Made by a program: the position numbers and the translations under genes. From the NCBI RefSeq assembly GCF_001642805.2, contig NZ_CP016948.1:372001-436000 (forward strand): a stretch of 64,000 nt of DNA. Reading direction: 5' to 3'. The notes below the pieces were generated by a model. It made no database searches. It was given only the letters and a program-made list of their open reading frames with translations, and had not been told where the DNA came from. The DNA comes from Serratia surfactantfaciens (lineage in GTDB: Bacteria > Pseudomonadota > Gammaproteobacteria > Enterobacterales > Enterobacteriaceae). Position 1 is the stretch's first letter. Each line of letters starts with the position of its first letter. Positions 1-11,403 of this stretch are shown here, one piece after another.

Positions 1-957
1 ACGCACGGCGTATTCACCGATCTGCTGGACAAGCTGGAGGCCGGCGATCTGCTGGTGTTCAACAATACCCGCGTGATCCCGGCGCGCATGTTCGGCCGCA
101 AGGTCAGCGGCGGCAAGATTGAAGTGCTGGTGGAGCGCGTGCTGGACGACCATCGCGTGCTGGCGCACGTGCGCGCGTCGAAAGCGCCGAAGCCGGGCGC
201 CGAGCTGCTGCTGGGGGATGACGAGAGCATCGCCGCCACCATGGTGGCGCGCCATGAGACGCTGTTCGAGCTGCGTTTCAACGACGAGCGCGACGTATTC
301 ACCATTCTCAACGCGGCCGGCCATATGCCGCTGCCGCCGTATATCGCTCGCCCGGATGAAGACGCCGACCGCGAGCTGTATCAGACGGTCTACAGCGAGA
401 AGCCGGGCGCGGTCGCCGCGCCGACCGCCGGCCTGCATTTCGACGAACCGCTGCTGGCGGCGCTGCGCGCCAAGGGCGTGGAAATGGCGTTCGTGACGCT
501 GCACGTCGGCGCCGGCACCTTCCAGCCGGTGCGCGTGGAAACCATCGAAGATCACGTGATGCACGCCGAATACGCCGAAGTGCCGCAGGAGGTGGTCGAT
601 GCGGTGCTGGCCTGCAAAGCGCGCGGCAAGCGCGTGGTGGCGGTGGGCACCACCTCGGTGCGCTCGCTGGAGAGCGCCGCGGCGGCCAGCAAAGAGGCGC
701 TGATTGCGCCGTTCTTCGGCGACACCAGCATCTTTATCTATCCGGGTTACCACTACCAGGTGATCGACGCGCTGGTGACCAATTTCCACCTGCCTGAGTC
801 GACCCTGATCATGCTGGTGTCGGCCTTCGCCGGCTATAAAAATACCATGAACGCCTATCAGCAGGCGGTAGCCGAGCAGTATCGCTTTTTCAGCTACGGC
901 GATGCGATGTTCATCAGCCGTAACCCGCAGGCGGAAAACGAATCCGTCGGCGGCTAA
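1..957 (+). CDS. queA: S-adenosylmethionine:tRNA ribosyltransferase-isomerase, 5' truncated
   Basis: QueA transfers and isomerises the ribosyl part of S-adenosylmethionine onto 7-aminomethyl-7-deazaguanine in tRNA, giving epoxyqueuosine in the cytoplasm. The reading frame is open from the first base of the window, so the true start lies upstream and about 318 residues are present. The segments [38 protein letters not shown] and [16 protein letters not shown] are family hallmarks. It lies just upstream of tgt, the enzyme acting earlier in the same pathway, and heads the queA-tgt-yajC-secDF cluster known from E. coli. The GTG at 55 is internal, not a start. Confidence 0.97.
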   Translation, partial: THGVFTDLLDKLEAGDLLVFNNTRVIPARMFGRKVSGGKIEVLVERVLDDHRVLAHVRASKAPKPGAELLLGDDESIAATMVARHETLFELRFNDERDVFTILNAAGHMPLPPYIARPDEDADRELYQTVYSEKPGAVAAPTAGLHFDEPLLAALRAKGVEMAFVTLHVGAGTFQPVRVETIEDHVMHAEYAEVPQEVVDAVLACKARGKRVVAVGTTSVRSLESAAAASKEALIAPFFGDTSIFIYPGYHYQVIDALVTNFHLPESTLIMLVSAFAGYKNTMNAYQQAVAEQYRFFSYGDAMFISRNPQAENESVGG

Positions 958-2154
<1,197 letters not shown>

Positions 2155-2187
2155 TCTAATAATTGATAACTTAATGAGGGAATTTCA

Positions 2188-2520
2188 ATGAGCTTTTTCA
2201 TTTCTGACGCCGTCGCATCCGCAGGGGCTCCGGCTCAGGGAAGCCCGTACTCTCTGATCATTATGCTGGTGGTGTTCGGCCTGATCTTCTACTTCATGAT
2301 CCTGCGCCCACAGCAGAAACGCGCGAAAGATCACAAGAAGCTGATGGACTCCATCGGTAAAGGCGACGAAGTGCTGACCACCGGCGGCCTGATCGGTCGC
2401 GTGACCAAAGTGGCCGACACCGGCATCATCGCCATCGCGCTGAACGACACCACGGAAGTGATGATCAAGCGTGACTTCGTGGCGGCCGTTCTGCCGAAAG
2501 GTACCATGAAGGCCCTGTAA
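2188..2520 (+). CDS. yajC: Sec translocon accessory protein YajC
   Basis: YajC is a small inner-membrane subunit of the SecDF-YajC accessory complex of the Sec translocon, and it also contacts AcrB in E. coli. The 110-residue product has one membrane segment at about residues 20-40 (SLIIMLVVFGLIFYFMILRP), followed by a basic QQKRAKDHKK stretch and a cytoplasmic domain with the typical GDEVLTTGGLIGRV motif. It sits between tgt and secD, 24 bp before the latter, with a GAGGGAATTTCA ribosome-binding region. Confidence 0.97.
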   Translation: MSFFISDAVASAGAPAQGSPYSLIIMLVVFGLIFYFMILRPQQKRAKDHKKLMDSIGKGDEVLTTGGLIGRVTKVADTGIIAIALNDTTEVMIKRDFVAAVLPKGTMKAL

Positions 2521-2544
2521 TCTTTTTTCCCGAAGGGAATTGCC

Positions 2545-4392
2545 GTGCTAAACCGTTATCCTTTGTGGAAGTATCTGATGTTGATCGTCGTGATCCTCGT
2601 CGGTCTGCTTTATGCGCTTCCCAACATCTACGGTGAGGATCCGGCCGTACAAATCACTGGCGCGCGCGGTGTCGCCGCCAGTGAAACTACGCTGGACCAG
2701 GTCCGTACCGTATTAGAAAAAGACAACATCGCGAGCAAGTCGATTGCGCTGGAAAACGGCGCCATCCTGGCTCGCTTTAAAGATTCCGACGTTCAGCTGC
2801 GCGCCCGTGAAGCGCTGATGACCGAGCTGGGTGACAAATTCGTCGTGGCGCTGAACCTGGCGCCGGCCACGCCGACCTGGCTGGCCATGCTGGGCGCTGA
2901 GCCGATGAAACTCGGCCTGGACCTGCGCGGCGGCGTGCACTTCCTGATGGAAGTGGACATGGACACCGCGCTGAGCAAGCTGCAGGAACAGACCATGGAT
3001 ACCCTGCGCAGCGAGCTGCGTGAGAAGGGCATTCCTTACGCGTCTATCCGCAAGCTGGACAACAACGGCGTGGAAGTTCGTTTCCGCGACGATGCGGCCC
3101 GCGACCAGGCCATTAGCTACATCGGCCCGCGTCAGCGCGATCTGGTGCTGTCCGCCAACGGCGCCAACACCATGAAAGCCAGCCTGACGGACGCCCGTCT
3201 GAGCGAAGCGCGCGAATACGCCGTCCAGCAGAACATCACTATCCTGCGTAATCGCGTCAACCAGCTCGGCGTCGCCGAACCGCTGGTGCAGCGCCAGGGC
3301 TCCGACCGCATCGTGGTCGAGCTGCCGGGCATTCAGGACACCGCGCGCGCCAAAGAAATTCTGGGCGCCACCGCGACCCTGGAATTCCGTCTGGTGAACA
3401 CCAATGCGGACGCCACTGCGGCGGCCAACGGCCGCGTGCCGGGCGATTCCGAGGTGAAGTACACCCGTGACGGCCAGCCGATCGTGCTGTACAAGCGCGT
3501 GATCCTGACCGGTGACCACATCACCGACTCCACCTCGAGCACCGACGAATACAACCAGCCGCAGGTTAACATCTCGCTGGACAGCGCCGGCGGCACGTCC
3601 ATGTCCAACTTCACCAAGGACAACATCGGCAAGCCGATGGCGACCCTGTTCGTGGAGTATAAGGACAGCGGCAAGAAAGACGCCAACGGTCGCGCGGTGC
3701 TGGTGAAACAGGAAGAAGTGATCAACGTGGCGAACATTCAGTCGCGTCTGGGCAACAGCTTCCGTATCACCGGTATCGGCAACCCGAACGAAGCGCGTCA
3801 GCTTTCGCTGCTGCTGCGCGCGGGGGCACTGATCGCGCCGATTCAGATCGTTGAAGAGCGCACCATCGGTCCAACCCTGGGTCAGCAGAACATTACCCAA
3901 GGCCTGGAAGCCTGTCTGTGGGGCCTGGTGGCATCCATCGTCTTCATGGTGGTCTGGTACCGTAAATTCGGCGTGATCGCCACCACGGCGCTGGTCGCCA
4001 ACCTGGTGCTGATCGTCGGCGTGATGTCCCTGTTGCCGGGGGCGACGCTGACCATGCCGGGTATTGCCGGGATCGTGTTGACGCTGGCGGTGGCGGTCGA
4101 CGCCAACGTACTGATTAACGAACGTATCAAGGAAGAGCTGAAGAACGGCAGGTCCGTTCAGCAGGCGATCCATGAGGGCTATAAAGGCGCGTTCTCCAGT
4201 ATCGTCGACGCCAACATCACCACCCTGATCACCGCGGTCATCCTGTACGCAGTCGGCACCGGTTCGATCAAGGGCTTTGCGATCACCACCGCGATCGGTG
4301 TGGCGACGTCCATGTTCACCGCGATTGTCGGTACCCGTGCCATCGTCAACCTGCTTTACGGCGGCAAACGCATTAACAAGCTGTCTATCTGA
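2545..4392 (+). CDS. secD: Protein translocase subunit SecD
   Basis: SecD is the large RND-type subunit of the proton-driven SecDF complex, which completes export of proteins through SecYEG. It has 615 residues, as in E. coli. An N-terminal membrane segment (about residues 9-27) is followed by the large periplasmic P1 domain, which begins after the conserved [15 protein letters not shown] motif near residue 125. Five further membrane segments follow in the last 170 residues, including the [17 protein letters not shown] motif. The start is GTG. secF begins 10 bp downstream. Confidence 0.98.
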   Translation: MLNRYPLWKYLMLIVVILVGLLYALPNIYGEDPAVQITGARGVAASETTLDQVRTVLEKDNIASKSIALENGAILARFKDSDVQLRAREALMTELGDKFVVALNLAPATPTWLAMLGAEPMKLGLDLRGGVHFLMEVDMDTALSKLQEQTMDTLRSELREKGIPYASIRKLDNNGVEVRFRDDAARDQAISYIGPRQRDLVLSANGANTMKASLTDARLSEAREYAVQQNITILRNRVNQLGVAEPLVQRQGSDRIVVELPGIQDTARAKEILGATATLEFRLVNTNADATAAANGRVPGDSEVKYTRDGQPIVLYKRVILTGDHITDSTSSTDEYNQPQVNISLDSAGGTSMSNFTKDNIGKPMATLFVEYKDSGKKDANGRAVLVKQEEVINVANIQSRLGNSFRITGIGNPNEARQLSLLLRAGALIAPIQIVEERTIGPTLGQQNITQGLEACLWGLVASIVFMVVWYRKFGVIATTALVANLVLIVGVMSLLPGATLTMPGIAGIVLTLAVAVDANVLINERIKEELKNGRSVQQAIHEGYKGAFSSIVDANITTLITAVILYAVGTGSIKGFAITTAIGVATSMFTAIVGTRAIVNLLYGGKRINKLSI

Positions 4393-4402
4393 GGAGTGCG
4401 TT

Positions 4403-5371
4403 GTGGCACAGGATTATACTGTTGAGCAACTCAACTACGGCCGTAAAGTCTACGACTTTATGCGCTGGGACTACGTGGCCTTCGGCATCTCGTTGGTGCT
4501 GTTGGTCGCGTCGATCGCCACCATGTCGGTGCGCGGCTTTAACTGGGGTCTGGATTTCACCGGCGGTACGGTGATTGAAATCAACCTGGAGAAGCCGGCT
4601 AACCTTGACCTGATGCGCGATACGCTGGAGAAGGCCGGGTTCCAGGATCCGATCATCCAGAACTTCGGCAGCAGCCGCGACGTGATGGTGCGCATGCCAC
4701 CGGCGACCGGCACCGCAGGCCAGGAGCTGGGTAACAAGGTGATCGGCGTGATCAACGACTCGGTGGATAAGAACGCCACCGTGAAGCGCATCGAGTTCGT
4801 CGGCCCGAGCGTGGGCAGCGAACTGGCGCAAACCGGCGGCATGGCGCTGCTGGTGGCGTTGATCTGTATCCTGATCTACGTCGGTTTCCGCTTCGAATGG
4901 CGCCTGGCGCTGGGGGCGGTTATCGCGCTGGCGCACGACGTGATCATCACGCTGGGCGTGCTGTCGCTGTTCCACATCGAGATTGACCTGACCATCGTCG
5001 CTTCCCTGATGTCGGTTATCGGTTACTCGCTGAACGACAGCATCGTGGTATCCGACCGTATTCGTGAGAACTTCCGCAAGATCCGCCGCGGCACGCCTTA
5101 CGAGATCATGAACGTGTCGTTGACCCAGACGCTGAGCCGTACGCTGATGACCTCCGGGACCACCCTGATGGTGGTGCTGATGCTGTACATCTTCGGCGGC
5201 GCGATGCTGCAAGGCTTCTCGCTGGCGATGCTGATCGGCGTGTCGATCGGTACCGTTTCCTCTATCTACGTCGCGTCCGCGCTGGCGTTGAAACTGGGGA
5301 TGAAACGCGAACACATGCTGCAGCAAAAAGTGGAAAAAGAGGGCGCCGATCAGCCTTCGATTCTGCCTTAA
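4403..5371 (+). CDS. secF: Protein translocase subunit SecF
   Basis: SecF pairs with SecD in the inner membrane to use the proton gradient for late export steps. From the GTG start at 4403, preceded by GAGGAG, it is 322 residues long (E. coli 323). It contains [10 protein letters not shown] in the first periplasmic loop and [17 protein letters not shown] in the conserved membrane region. A longer in-frame extension upstream would overlap secD and is not credible. The operon ends after this gene at a strong terminator. Confidence 0.97.
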   Translation: MAQDYTVEQLNYGRKVYDFMRWDYVAFGISLVLLVASIATMSVRGFNWGLDFTGGTVIEINLEKPANLDLMRDTLEKAGFQDPIIQNFGSSRDVMVRMPPATGTAGQELGNKVIGVINDSVDKNATVKRIEFVGPSVGSELAQTGGMALLVALICILIYVGFRFEWRLALGAVIALAHDVIITLGVLSLFHIEIDLTIVASLMSVIGYSLNDSIVVSDRIRENFRKIRRGTPYEIMNVSLTQTLSRTLMTSGTTLMVVLMLYIFGGAMLQGFSLAMLIGVSIGTVSSIYVASALALKLGMKREHMLQQKVEKEGADQPSILP

Positions 5372-5396
5372 CCGCCGCAGTATTCAGCGAAATGAG

Positions 5397-5426
5397 AAGG
5401 AGCGCCGATGGGCGCTCCTTTTTTTT
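5397..5426. terminator. Rho-independent terminator after secF
   Basis: A 10-bp perfect stem (AAGGAGCGCC / GGCGCTCCTT) with a GATG loop is followed by a T-run. It closes the queA-secF operon. It lies between convergent secF and yajI, and an A-rich left flank gives weak potential in the other direction. Confidence 0.9.
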
Positions 5427-5435
5427 GCCTCGGTT

Positions 5436-5996
5436 TCAGCGCGGCTGCACCACCGCCGGCTGGGCGGTCGAAACCAGGCTGTGCAGACGGATGTAGCCCA
5501 ATTGTTCCGGCGTCAGGCCGCTGAAGCGCAGCTCGAAGTCCTGGCCGGGTTTCGGCAGCAGCGAGTCGGCGCTGGCGATCGGTTGCGACAGCGCCTCGGC
5601 GGTCAACGGCCGGCCGGTAGCCTCGTCCAACTGGCCCCATTCCACCACCGCTTTGAACGGCGGCAGCGTGGCCTGTGAGAGGATGCGCACATGTAGTTGC
5701 GCCTGCGTGCCGTTGGCTTCGCTCTTGATGTGGCTCAGTGAAACGCTCAGCTCGCCGATGCCGCTTTGCAAACGGGCGGCGCTGCGGGCCGCCGGCAGCA
5801 GGTAGACGCCGTTGTCGGAGTGCTGATTGAGCAGATTCTGTCGCTCCAGCGCGGTGGTTTGGTCGGTCAGCACGCTCACTTTCTGGTTCAGTGCGGCGAC
5901 CTGATGGCGCAGCTGTGGCACGGCGGGGTTGTGCGCGCAGCCCGCCAACAACAGGGCGATGGCGAGCAGGCCGATTTTGGGGTAACGGGTTGTCAT
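5436..5996 (-). CDS. yajI: DUF3251 lipoprotein YajI
   Basis: The 186-residue product has a lipoprotein signal peptide with lipobox LLAGC at residues 16-20, so it is probably lipid-anchored in the outer membrane. The mature part starts with a short heptad-like stretch (LRHQVAALNQKVSVLTDQTTALERQ), followed by a beta-rich DUF3251 domain. It matches E. coli YajI, which also lies next to nrdR. Its biochemical role is unknown. E. coli carries tsx between secF and yajI, and that gene is absent here. Confidence 0.85.
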   Translation of the reverse strand: MTTRYPKIGLLAIALLLAGCAHNPAVPQLRHQVAALNQKVSVLTDQTTALERQNLLNQHSDNGVYLLPAARSAARLQSGIGELSVSLSHIKSEANGTQAQLHVRILSQATLPPFKAVVEWGQLDEATGRPLTAEALSQPIASADSLLPKPGQDFELRFSGLTPEQLGYIRLHSLVSTAQPAVVQPR

Positions 5997-6172
5997 GAGG
6001 GCGATGTCCTATGCTGAATCTCCTGCTATCAAGCTTAGCCCGCATGGAGGTGAAAGTCATATCGACGCCGCCTTCCCGCCGCCTGTCGCAACAAATCGCC
6101 GCCGCCCTTTGTTGTGGCTGCACTTCGGGTTAAACTGCATTTATCTATAAAAAAAGTTTATCAGGACGTGTT

Positions 6173-6622
6173 ATGCATTGCCCTTTCTGCGCCGCCGTTG
6201 ATACCAAAGTCATTGATTCCCGCCTGGTGGGGGACGGTTCGCAAGTGCGCCGCCGCCGCCAGTGTCTGGTGTGCAATGAACGCTTCACCACCTTCGAGGT
6301 GGCCGAGTTGGTGATGCCGCGAGTGATTAAAAGCGATGAGGTGCGCGAGCCGTTCAACGAAGACAAGCTGCGTCGCGGCATGCTGAAAGCGCTGGAGAAG
6401 CGCCCGGTAAGCTCGGACGACGTGGAAAACGCCCTTAACCATATCAAATCCCAACTGCGCGCCACCGGCGAACGCGAAGTGCCGACCAAATTAGTCGGCA
6501 ATCTGGTGATGGACGCGTTGAAAAAGCTGGATAAGGTGGCCTACATTCGCTTTGCGTCGGTATACCGCAGCTTCGAAGACGTGCGCGAGTTCGGCGAAGA
6601 GATCGCCCGCCTGCAAGACTAA
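6173..6622 (+). CDS. nrdR: Ribonucleotide reductase regulator NrdR
   Basis: NrdR is a zinc-ribbon/ATP-cone repressor that senses ATP and dATP and represses the nrd ribonucleotide reductase operons by binding NrdR boxes. The 149-residue protein begins with the C4 zinc ribbon (Cys3, Cys6, Cys31, Cys34), followed by the ATP-cone ([20 protein letters not shown] onward). It leads the nrdR-ribD-ribE-nusB-thiL-pgpA set in the E. coli order, and ribD starts 10 bp downstream, so co-transcription is likely. Confidence 0.98.
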   Translation: MHCPFCAAVDTKVIDSRLVGDGSQVRRRRQCLVCNERFTTFEVAELVMPRVIKSDEVREPFNEDKLRRGMLKALEKRPVSSDDVENALNHIKSQLRATGEREVPTKLVGNLVMDALKKLDKVAYIRFASVYRSFEDVREFGEEIARLQD

Positions 6623-6632
6623 AGGATCTTTC

Positions 6633-7742
6633 ATGCATCACGACGAATTTTACATGGCGCGCGCCTTCGAGCTGGCGCGGCTGGGGCGTTTCACCACTGC
6701 GCCTAATCCGAACGTCGGCTGCGTTATCGTGCGCGACGGCGAAATTGTCGGTGAAGGCTATCATCTGCGCGCCGGCGAGCCGCACGCGGAAGTGCATGCG
6801 CTGCGCATGGCGGGCGACAAGGCGCGCGGCGCCACCGCCTATGTCACGCTCGAACCGTGCAGCCATCACGGCCGCACGCCGCCCTGCGCCGATGCGCTGG
6901 TGGCCGCCGGCGTGACGCGGGTGGTCGCGGCGATGCAAGATCCCAATCCGCAGGTGGCGGGGCGCGGGCTGTACAAGCTGCAGCAGGCCGGCGTCGAGGT
7001 GCGTCATGGCCTGATGCTGGCCGAAGCCGAAGCGGTCAACCTGGGCTTCCTCAAACGCATGCGCACCGGTTTCCCCTATGTACAGCTGAAGCTGGGCGCG
7101 TCGCTGGACGGCCGCACGGCGATGGCCTCCGGCGAAAGCCAGTGGATCACTTCACCTGAAGCGCGTCAGGACGTGCAGCGCCTGCGCGCGCAAAGCGCCG
7201 CGATTCTCAGCACCAGCGCCACCGTGCTGGCGGACGATCCGTCGCTGACGGTGCGTTGGGATGAGCTGGACGCCGAAACCCAGCGCCTCTATCCGCGCGA
7301 AAATCTGCGTCAGCCGCTGCGCATCCTGCTGGACAGCCAGAATCGCATTACCCCGCAACACCGCGTGGTGCAGCAGCCGGGCGCCACCTGGCTGGCGCGC
7401 CTGCAGGCGGATGAACAGGCCTGGCCGCAAGACGTCGAGCAGTTCATCTGCCCGGCGCACGGCGGCGGGGTCGATCTGGTGGTGATGATGATGCTGTTGG
7501 CCAAGCGCCAGGTGAATTCAATCTGGGTGGAGGCGGGGGCGACGCTGGCCGGTGCGCTGCTGCAGGCCGGCCTGGTGGATGAGCTCATTTTGTACATCGC
7601 GCCAAAACTGTTGGGCGATAATGGCCGCGGCCTGTGTCATTTGCCGGGCCTGGAGCGTTTGGCCGACGCGCCGGAATTCGTCTTTAGCGACGTGCGGCAG
7701 GTTGGCCCCGATCTGCGTTTGCGCCTGCGGGCGAAACACTGA
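6633..7742 (+). CDS. ribD: Bifunctional riboflavin deaminase/reductase RibD
   Basis: RibD catalyses the second and third steps of riboflavin synthesis: deamination of diaminohydroxy-ribosylaminopyrimidine phosphate, then side-chain reduction with NADPH. It has 369 residues from the ATG at 6633, preceded by AAAGGA. The N-terminal deaminase zinc site is His51-Ala-Glu53 with Cys76 and Cys85 (EPCSHHGRTPPC). The C-terminal RibD_C reductase domain starts near residue 145 (VQLKLGASLDGRTAM). An in-frame extension upstream overlaps nrdR and was rejected. Confidence 0.97.
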   Translation: MHHDEFYMARAFELARLGRFTTAPNPNVGCVIVRDGEIVGEGYHLRAGEPHAEVHALRMAGDKARGATAYVTLEPCSHHGRTPPCADALVAAGVTRVVAAMQDPNPQVAGRGLYKLQQAGVEVRHGLMLAEAEAVNLGFLKRMRTGFPYVQLKLGASLDGRTAMASGESQWITSPEARQDVQRLRAQSAAILSTSATVLADDPSLTVRWDELDAETQRLYPRENLRQPLRILLDSQNRITPQHRVVQQPGATWLARLQADEQAWPQDVEQFICPAHGGGVDLVVMMMLLAKRQVNSIWVEAGATLAGALLQAGLVDELILYIAPKLLGDNGRGLCHLPGLERLADAPEFVFSDVRQVGPDLRLRLRAKH

Positions 7743-7849
7743 ATCTCGCGCCCGCGCGCCGGTTTTACAAAAGCGCCGCGCAGGCGATGAAAGAATATGA
7801 TAGAATCCGCCCCCCTGCGGGGTATTGAACCCATTTTTAAGGAAAGCCC

Positions 7850-8320
7850 ATGAAAGTTATCGAAGGTGTTGTTGCTACTCCAAATGCCCGTGTGGCGATC
7901 GCAATTGCACGTTTTAACAATTTCATCAACGACAGCCTGCTGGAAGGTGCCATCGACGCGCTGAAACGCATTGGTCAGGTTGCTGACGACAACATCACCG
8001 TTGTCTGGGTCCCGGGCGCTTACGAGCTGCCGTTGACGGCGAGCGTATTGGCCAAAACCGGCAAATACGACGCGGTTATCGCGCTGGGCACCGTTATCCG
8101 TGGGGGCACCGCGCACTTCGAATATGTGGCGGGCGAAGCCAGCTCCGGCATCGGCAACGTTGCGATGAATGCCGAAATCCCGGTTGCCTTTGGCGTGTTG
8201 ACTACCGAAAGCATCGAACAGGCGATCGAACGCGCCGGCACCAAAGCGGGCAACAAAGGCGCTGAAGCTGCGCTGACCGCACTTGAAATGATTAATGTTA
8301 TCAAAGCTATTAAAGCCTGA
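7850..8320 (+). CDS. ribE: 6,7-dimethyl-8-ribityllumazine synthase
   Basis: This enzyme (RibE/RibH) condenses the pyrimidine made by the RibD branch with dihydroxybutanone phosphate to give lumazine, the direct riboflavin precursor. It normally assembles into hollow 60-mers. The product has 156 residues, with the substrate motif VPGAYELP (residues 54-61) and catalytic His89 in IRGGTAHF. It follows ribD after 107 bp, a gap long enough to hold its own promoter, and precedes nusB by 20 bp. Confidence 0.98.
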   Translation: MKVIEGVVATPNARVAIAIARFNNFINDSLLEGAIDALKRIGQVADDNITVVWVPGAYELPLTASVLAKTGKYDAVIALGTVIRGGTAHFEYVAGEASSGIGNVAMNAEIPVAFGVLTTESIEQAIERAGTKAGNKGAEAALTALEMINVIKAIKA

Positions 8321-8340
8321 ATTTAGTTAAGGGGAATTCC

Positions 8341-8757
8341 GTGAAACCTGCTGCTCGTCGCCGCGCTCGTGAGTGCGCTGTTCAAGCGCTTTACTCTTGG
8401 CAGTTGTCTAAAAACGACCTTGCCGATGTTGAACACCAGTTCCTGACGGAGCAGGATGTCAAAGATGTTGACGTCGCCTATTTTCGCGAGTTGCTGTCCG
8501 GCGCGGCAGTGAATGCAGGTATGCTGGACGAACTGATGGCGCCATACCTGTCGCGTCAGCTCGAAGAGCTGGGCCAGGTGGAGCGCGCAGTGCTGCGCGG
8601 CGCGCTGTTTGAACTGAAAATGCGCGAGGATGTCCCTTACAAGGTGGCGATCAACGAAGCGATCGAACTGGCGAAAACCTTCGGCGCGGAAGACAGCCAC
8701 AAGTTTGTGAACGGGGTGCTGGATAAAGTGGCGCCAACCCTTCGCAAGAAAAAGTAA
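8341..8757 (+). CDS. nusB: Transcription antitermination factor NusB
   Basis: NusB binds boxA RNA together with NusE (ribosomal protein S10) and supports antitermination on rRNA operons. The 138-residue all-helical protein begins [21 protein letters not shown], with the arginine-rich RNA-binding face, and contains the conserved [14 protein letters not shown] helix. The start codon is GTG, preceded by AAGGGGAA. It is coupled to ribE as in E. coli. A hairpin in the 51-bp gap before thiL may attenuate read-through. Confidence 0.98.
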   Translation: MKPAARRRARECAVQALYSWQLSKNDLADVEHQFLTEQDVKDVDVAYFRELLSGAAVNAGMLDELMAPYLSRQLEELGQVERAVLRGALFELKMREDVPYKVAINEAIELAKTFGAEDSHKFVNGVLDKVAPTLRKKK

Positions 8758-8761
8758 AACA

Positions 8762-8792
8762 TTAAGGCCGGTATCCCCGGCCTTAATTTCTT
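8762..8792 (+). terminator. Hairpin between nusB and thiL
   Basis: A 10-bp perfect inverted repeat (TTAAGGCCGG / CCGGCCTTAA) with a 5-base loop is followed by TTTCTTCT. It sits directly after nusB. The U-tract is interrupted, so partial termination within the operon seems more likely than a full stop, because thiL has no obvious promoter of its own in the short gap. Confidence 0.7.
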
Positions 8793-8808
8793 CTAGTGGA
8801 ATATCGAT

Positions 8809-9801
8809 ATGGCATGCGGCGAATTTGACCTCATTGCCCGCTATTTTGACCGGTTTAAGCGCGTGCGCCGGGATGTACAGTTGGGCATTGGAGATGACTG
8901 CGCACTGCTGGCAGTGCCGGAAAAACAGCTGGTGGCCGTCAGTACCGATACGCTGGTGGCGGGCATTCACTTCCTGCCGGACATCGATCCGGCCGATCTT
9001 GGTTACAAAGCACTGGCGGTCAATCTCAGCGATCTGGCGGCGATGGGCGCCGATCCTGCGTGGCTTTCGCTGGCCCTGACGCTGCCGGAGGTGGACGAAC
9101 CCTGGCTGAAGGCCTTCAGCGACAGCCTGTTCGATCAGCTCAACTATTACGGCATGCAGCTGATCGGCGGTGATACCACGCGCGGCCCGCTGAGCATGAC
9201 CTTGACCATTCAGGGGCTGATCCCGGCCGGCCGGGCGCTGACCCGCAGCGGTGCGCGCATCGGCGACTGGATCTACGTGACCGGCACGCTGGGCGACAGC
9301 GCCGCCGGTTTGGCGATCCTGCAGGATCGTCTGGCGGTGACGGATACGGCGGCGCGCGATTACCTGATCGCTCGCCATCTGCGCCCGCAGCCGCGGGTGT
9401 TGCAGGGGCAGGCGCTGCGCGATCTGGCCAGCTCGGCGATCGACATCTCCGACGGCCTGATCTCCGATCTGAAACACATCCTGAAGGCCAGCGACTGTGG
9501 CGCACGCATCGTGCTGGACGAGCTGCCGATGTCGCAGGCGCTGAGCAGCCACGCGGATGCCGAGCAGGCGCTGCGTTGGGCGCTGGCGGGCGGCGAAGAT
9601 TACGAGCTGTGCTTCACCGTGCCGGAAATCAACCGCGGCGCGTTGGAAGTGGCGCTGAGCCATCTCGGGGCCGACTACACCTGTATCGGCCAGATTGGCC
9701 CGCTGTCTGAAGGCATTCGCTATTATCGCAACGACGAGGCGGTGGAGCTGGGCTGGGTCGGGTTCGACCATTTCAATGCGGAGCCGGGCAACCATGGATG
9801 A
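8809..9801 (+). CDS. thiL: Thiamine-monophosphate kinase
   Basis: ThiL phosphorylates thiamine monophosphate to the active cofactor thiamine pyrophosphate using ATP. The 330-residue protein belongs to the PurM/AIRS superfamily. It opens with the family-typical [10 protein letters not shown] and contains [27 protein letters not shown] and [12 protein letters not shown], which build the Mg-ATP and substrate sites. Its last eight bases overlap the pgpA start, suggesting translational coupling. Confidence 0.98.
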   Translation: MACGEFDLIARYFDRFKRVRRDVQLGIGDDCALLAVPEKQLVAVSTDTLVAGIHFLPDIDPADLGYKALAVNLSDLAAMGADPAWLSLALTLPEVDEPWLKAFSDSLFDQLNYYGMQLIGGDTTRGPLSMTLTIQGLIPAGRALTRSGARIGDWIYVTGTLGDSAAGLAILQDRLAVTDTAARDYLIARHLRPQPRVLQGQALRDLASSAIDISDGLISDLKHILKASDCGARIVLDELPMSQALSSHADAEQALRWALAGGEDYELCFTVPEINRGALEVALSHLGADYTCIGQIGPLSEGIRYYRNDEAVELGWVGFDHFNAEPGNHG

Positions 9802-10288
9802 AGCCAAGCGTCGGCTGCGGATGAGCAATCCGTGGCACCTGCTGGCCACCGGCTTCGGCAGCGGTTTGTCGCCGATCATGCCGGGCACCATGGGATCGCT
9901 GGCGGCGATCCCGTTCTGGCTGTTGCTGATCCAACTGCCGTGGCAGCTCTACTCGCTGGCGGTGATGTTCAGCATCTGCATCGGCGTCTATATTTGCCAT
10001 CGCACGGCGAAAGACATGAAGGTGCACGATCACGGCAGCATCGTCTGGGATGAGTTCGTCGGCATGTGGATCACGCTGATGGCGCTGCCGGTCAACGACT
10101 GGCGCTGGGTCGCCGCCGGTTTCGTCATCTTCCGCATTTTGGACATGTGGAAGCCGTGGCCGATCCGCTGGTTCGATCGCAACGTGCATGGCGGCATGGG
10201 CATCATGGTCGACGACATCATCGCCGGCGTGTTGTCCGCCGGCATCATCTACCTGATTGGGCACCACTGGCCGATCGGGTTGTTCTGA
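9794..10288 (+). CDS. pgpA: Phosphatidylglycerophosphatase A
   Basis: PgpA removes the terminal phosphate of phosphatidylglycerophosphate to give phosphatidylglycerol in the inner membrane. The 164-residue protein has hydrophobic segments at about residues 36-58, 80-105 and 140-158, plus the conserved [12 protein letters not shown] and [11 protein letters not shown] motifs, the latter carrying the putative metal ligands. The start at 9794 overlaps thiL by 8 bp; longer in-frame starts lie inside thiL. It is the last gene of the nrdR-pgpA run. Confidence 0.95.
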   Translation: MDEAKRRLRMSNPWHLLATGFGSGLSPIMPGTMGSLAAIPFWLLLIQLPWQLYSLAVMFSICIGVYICHRTAKDMKVHDHGSIVWDEFVGMWITLMALPVNDWRWVAAGFVIFRILDMWKPWPIRWFDRNVHGGMGIMVDDIIAGVLSAGIIYLIGHHWPIGLF

Positions 10289-10292
10289 CAGA

Positions 10293-10322
10293 CGGGCGCG
10301 GTGTTTCGCGCCCGCTACTCTT
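10293..10322. terminator. Terminator between pgpA and yajO
   Basis: An 8-bp stem (CGGGCGCG / CGCGCCCG) with a GTGTTT loop lies directly after pgpA and is followed by CTACTCTTTATT. It separates convergent pgpA and yajO. The U-tract is imperfect. Confidence 0.6.
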
Positions 10323-11296
10323 TATTCAAACCCCGTCACCCGATGCGGCACGTAAGCCGTCTCCAGTTCTGCCACCTCTTGCGGCGACAAACTCAAATCG
10401 ACCGCGGCGATGGCGTCGTCCAGCTGTTCGCTGCGCGAGGCGCCGACGATCGGCGCGCTGACCGCCGGTTTGTTCAGCAGCCAGGCCAGTGCGATCTGCG
10501 CCCGCGAGACGCCGCGTTCTTCGGCGAGGCTGGCGACGCGTTCGGCGATGATGGCGTCGATGCCTTCGGTTTCCTCATACAGGCTCTTGCCGAACTGGTC
10601 GGAAACCAGCCGCGCGGTGGTTTCGCCCCAGGGGCGGGTCAGGCGGCCGCGCGCCAGCGGGCTCCACGGCAGCACGGCGATGCCTTCGGCGGCGCACAGC
10701 GGGTGCATTTCGCGCTCTTCTTCGCGCTGGATCAGGTTGTATTGATCCTGCATGCTGACGAAGCGCGTCCAGCCGTGCAGATCGGCGGTGTACAGCGCCT
10801 TGGCGAACTGCCAGGCGTACATCGAGGAGGCGCCGATGTAACGCGCCTTACCGGCTTTCACCACCTCGTGCAGCGCTTCCAGCGTCTCTTCCAGCGGCGT
10901 TTCGTAATCCCAGCGGTGGATTTGCAGCAAATCGACATAGTCGGTGCCCAGGCGCCGCAGACTGTCGTCGATGGACTGCATGATGTTGGCGCGCGATAAA
11001 CCGCGCTTCAGATTGCTCAGCGGGAAATAGACCTTGGTGGCGACCATCACGTCTTCGCGCCGGGCATAGTCGCGCAGCGCCCGGCCGAGGATCTCCTCGC
11101 TGCTGCCGTCGGAATAGCTGTTGGCGGTGTCGAAAAAGTTGATGCCGGCTTCCAGCGCCTGTTTCAGCAGCGGGCGGCTGCTCTCTTCCGGCAGCGTCCA
11201 GGCGTGATTGCCGCGGTTCGGTTCGCCATAGGTCATGCAACCCAGGCAGATGCGTGAGACGTTCAGATCGGTGTTGCCCAGTTTCAGGTACTTCAT
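10322..11296 (-). CDS. yajO: Aldo/keto reductase YajO
   Basis: This 324-residue NADPH-dependent aldo/keto reductase has the full catalytic tetrad: Asp56, Tyr61, Lys88 and His127 (FDTANSYSDG, VATKVYFP, LLQIHRWD). Position next to dxs and overall sequence match E. coli YajO, reported to help form 1-deoxyxylulose 5-phosphate from ribulose 5-phosphate and to support thiamine synthesis. The natural substrate remains uncertain. A hairpin separates it from dxs on the same strand, so it may have its own promoter. Confidence 0.9.
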   Translation of the reverse strand: MKYLKLGNTDLNVSRICLGCMTYGEPNRGNHAWTLPEESSRPLLKQALEAGINFFDTANSYSDGSSEEILGRALRDYARREDVMVATKVYFPLSNLKRGLSRANIMQSIDDSLRRLGTDYVDLLQIHRWDYETPLEETLEALHEVVKAGKARYIGASSMYAWQFAKALYTADLHGWTRFVSMQDQYNLIQREEEREMHPLCAAEGIAVLPWSPLARGRLTRPWGETTARLVSDQFGKSLYEETEGIDAIIAERVASLAEERGVSRAQIALAWLLNKPAVSAPIVGASRSEQLDDAIAAVDLSLSPQEVAELETAYVPHRVTGFE

Positions 11297-11357
11297 GCTT
11301 GCCTCCCATTCACAACTCAGACAGTAACTGTAGCGCGGATCCCGGAGGGCTGAAACG

Positions 11358-11390
11358 AAAACGCCCCCGGGAGCGGAGGCGTTTTTTCAG
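11358..11390 (-). terminator. Terminator after dxs
   Basis: An inverted repeat AAAACGCC / GGCGTTTT flanks a GC-rich loop in the gap between dxs and yajO. Read on the minus strand the stem is followed by TTTTCGTTT; on the plus strand it is followed by a T-run. It probably ends the xseB-ispA-dxs transcript. Confidence 0.7.
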
Positions 11391-11403
11391 GCGCGGGCGG
11401 CGA

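Noticed and set aside
5368..6123. 251-codon minus-strand frame overlapping yajI
   Set aside because: The yajI frame has a proper lipoprotein signal and family match; this one is Arg/Pro-rich and crosses the secF terminator.
8323..9891. 522-codon minus-strand frame across nusB and thiL
   Set aside because: Runs through two well-supported genes and their gap; shadow of codon bias.
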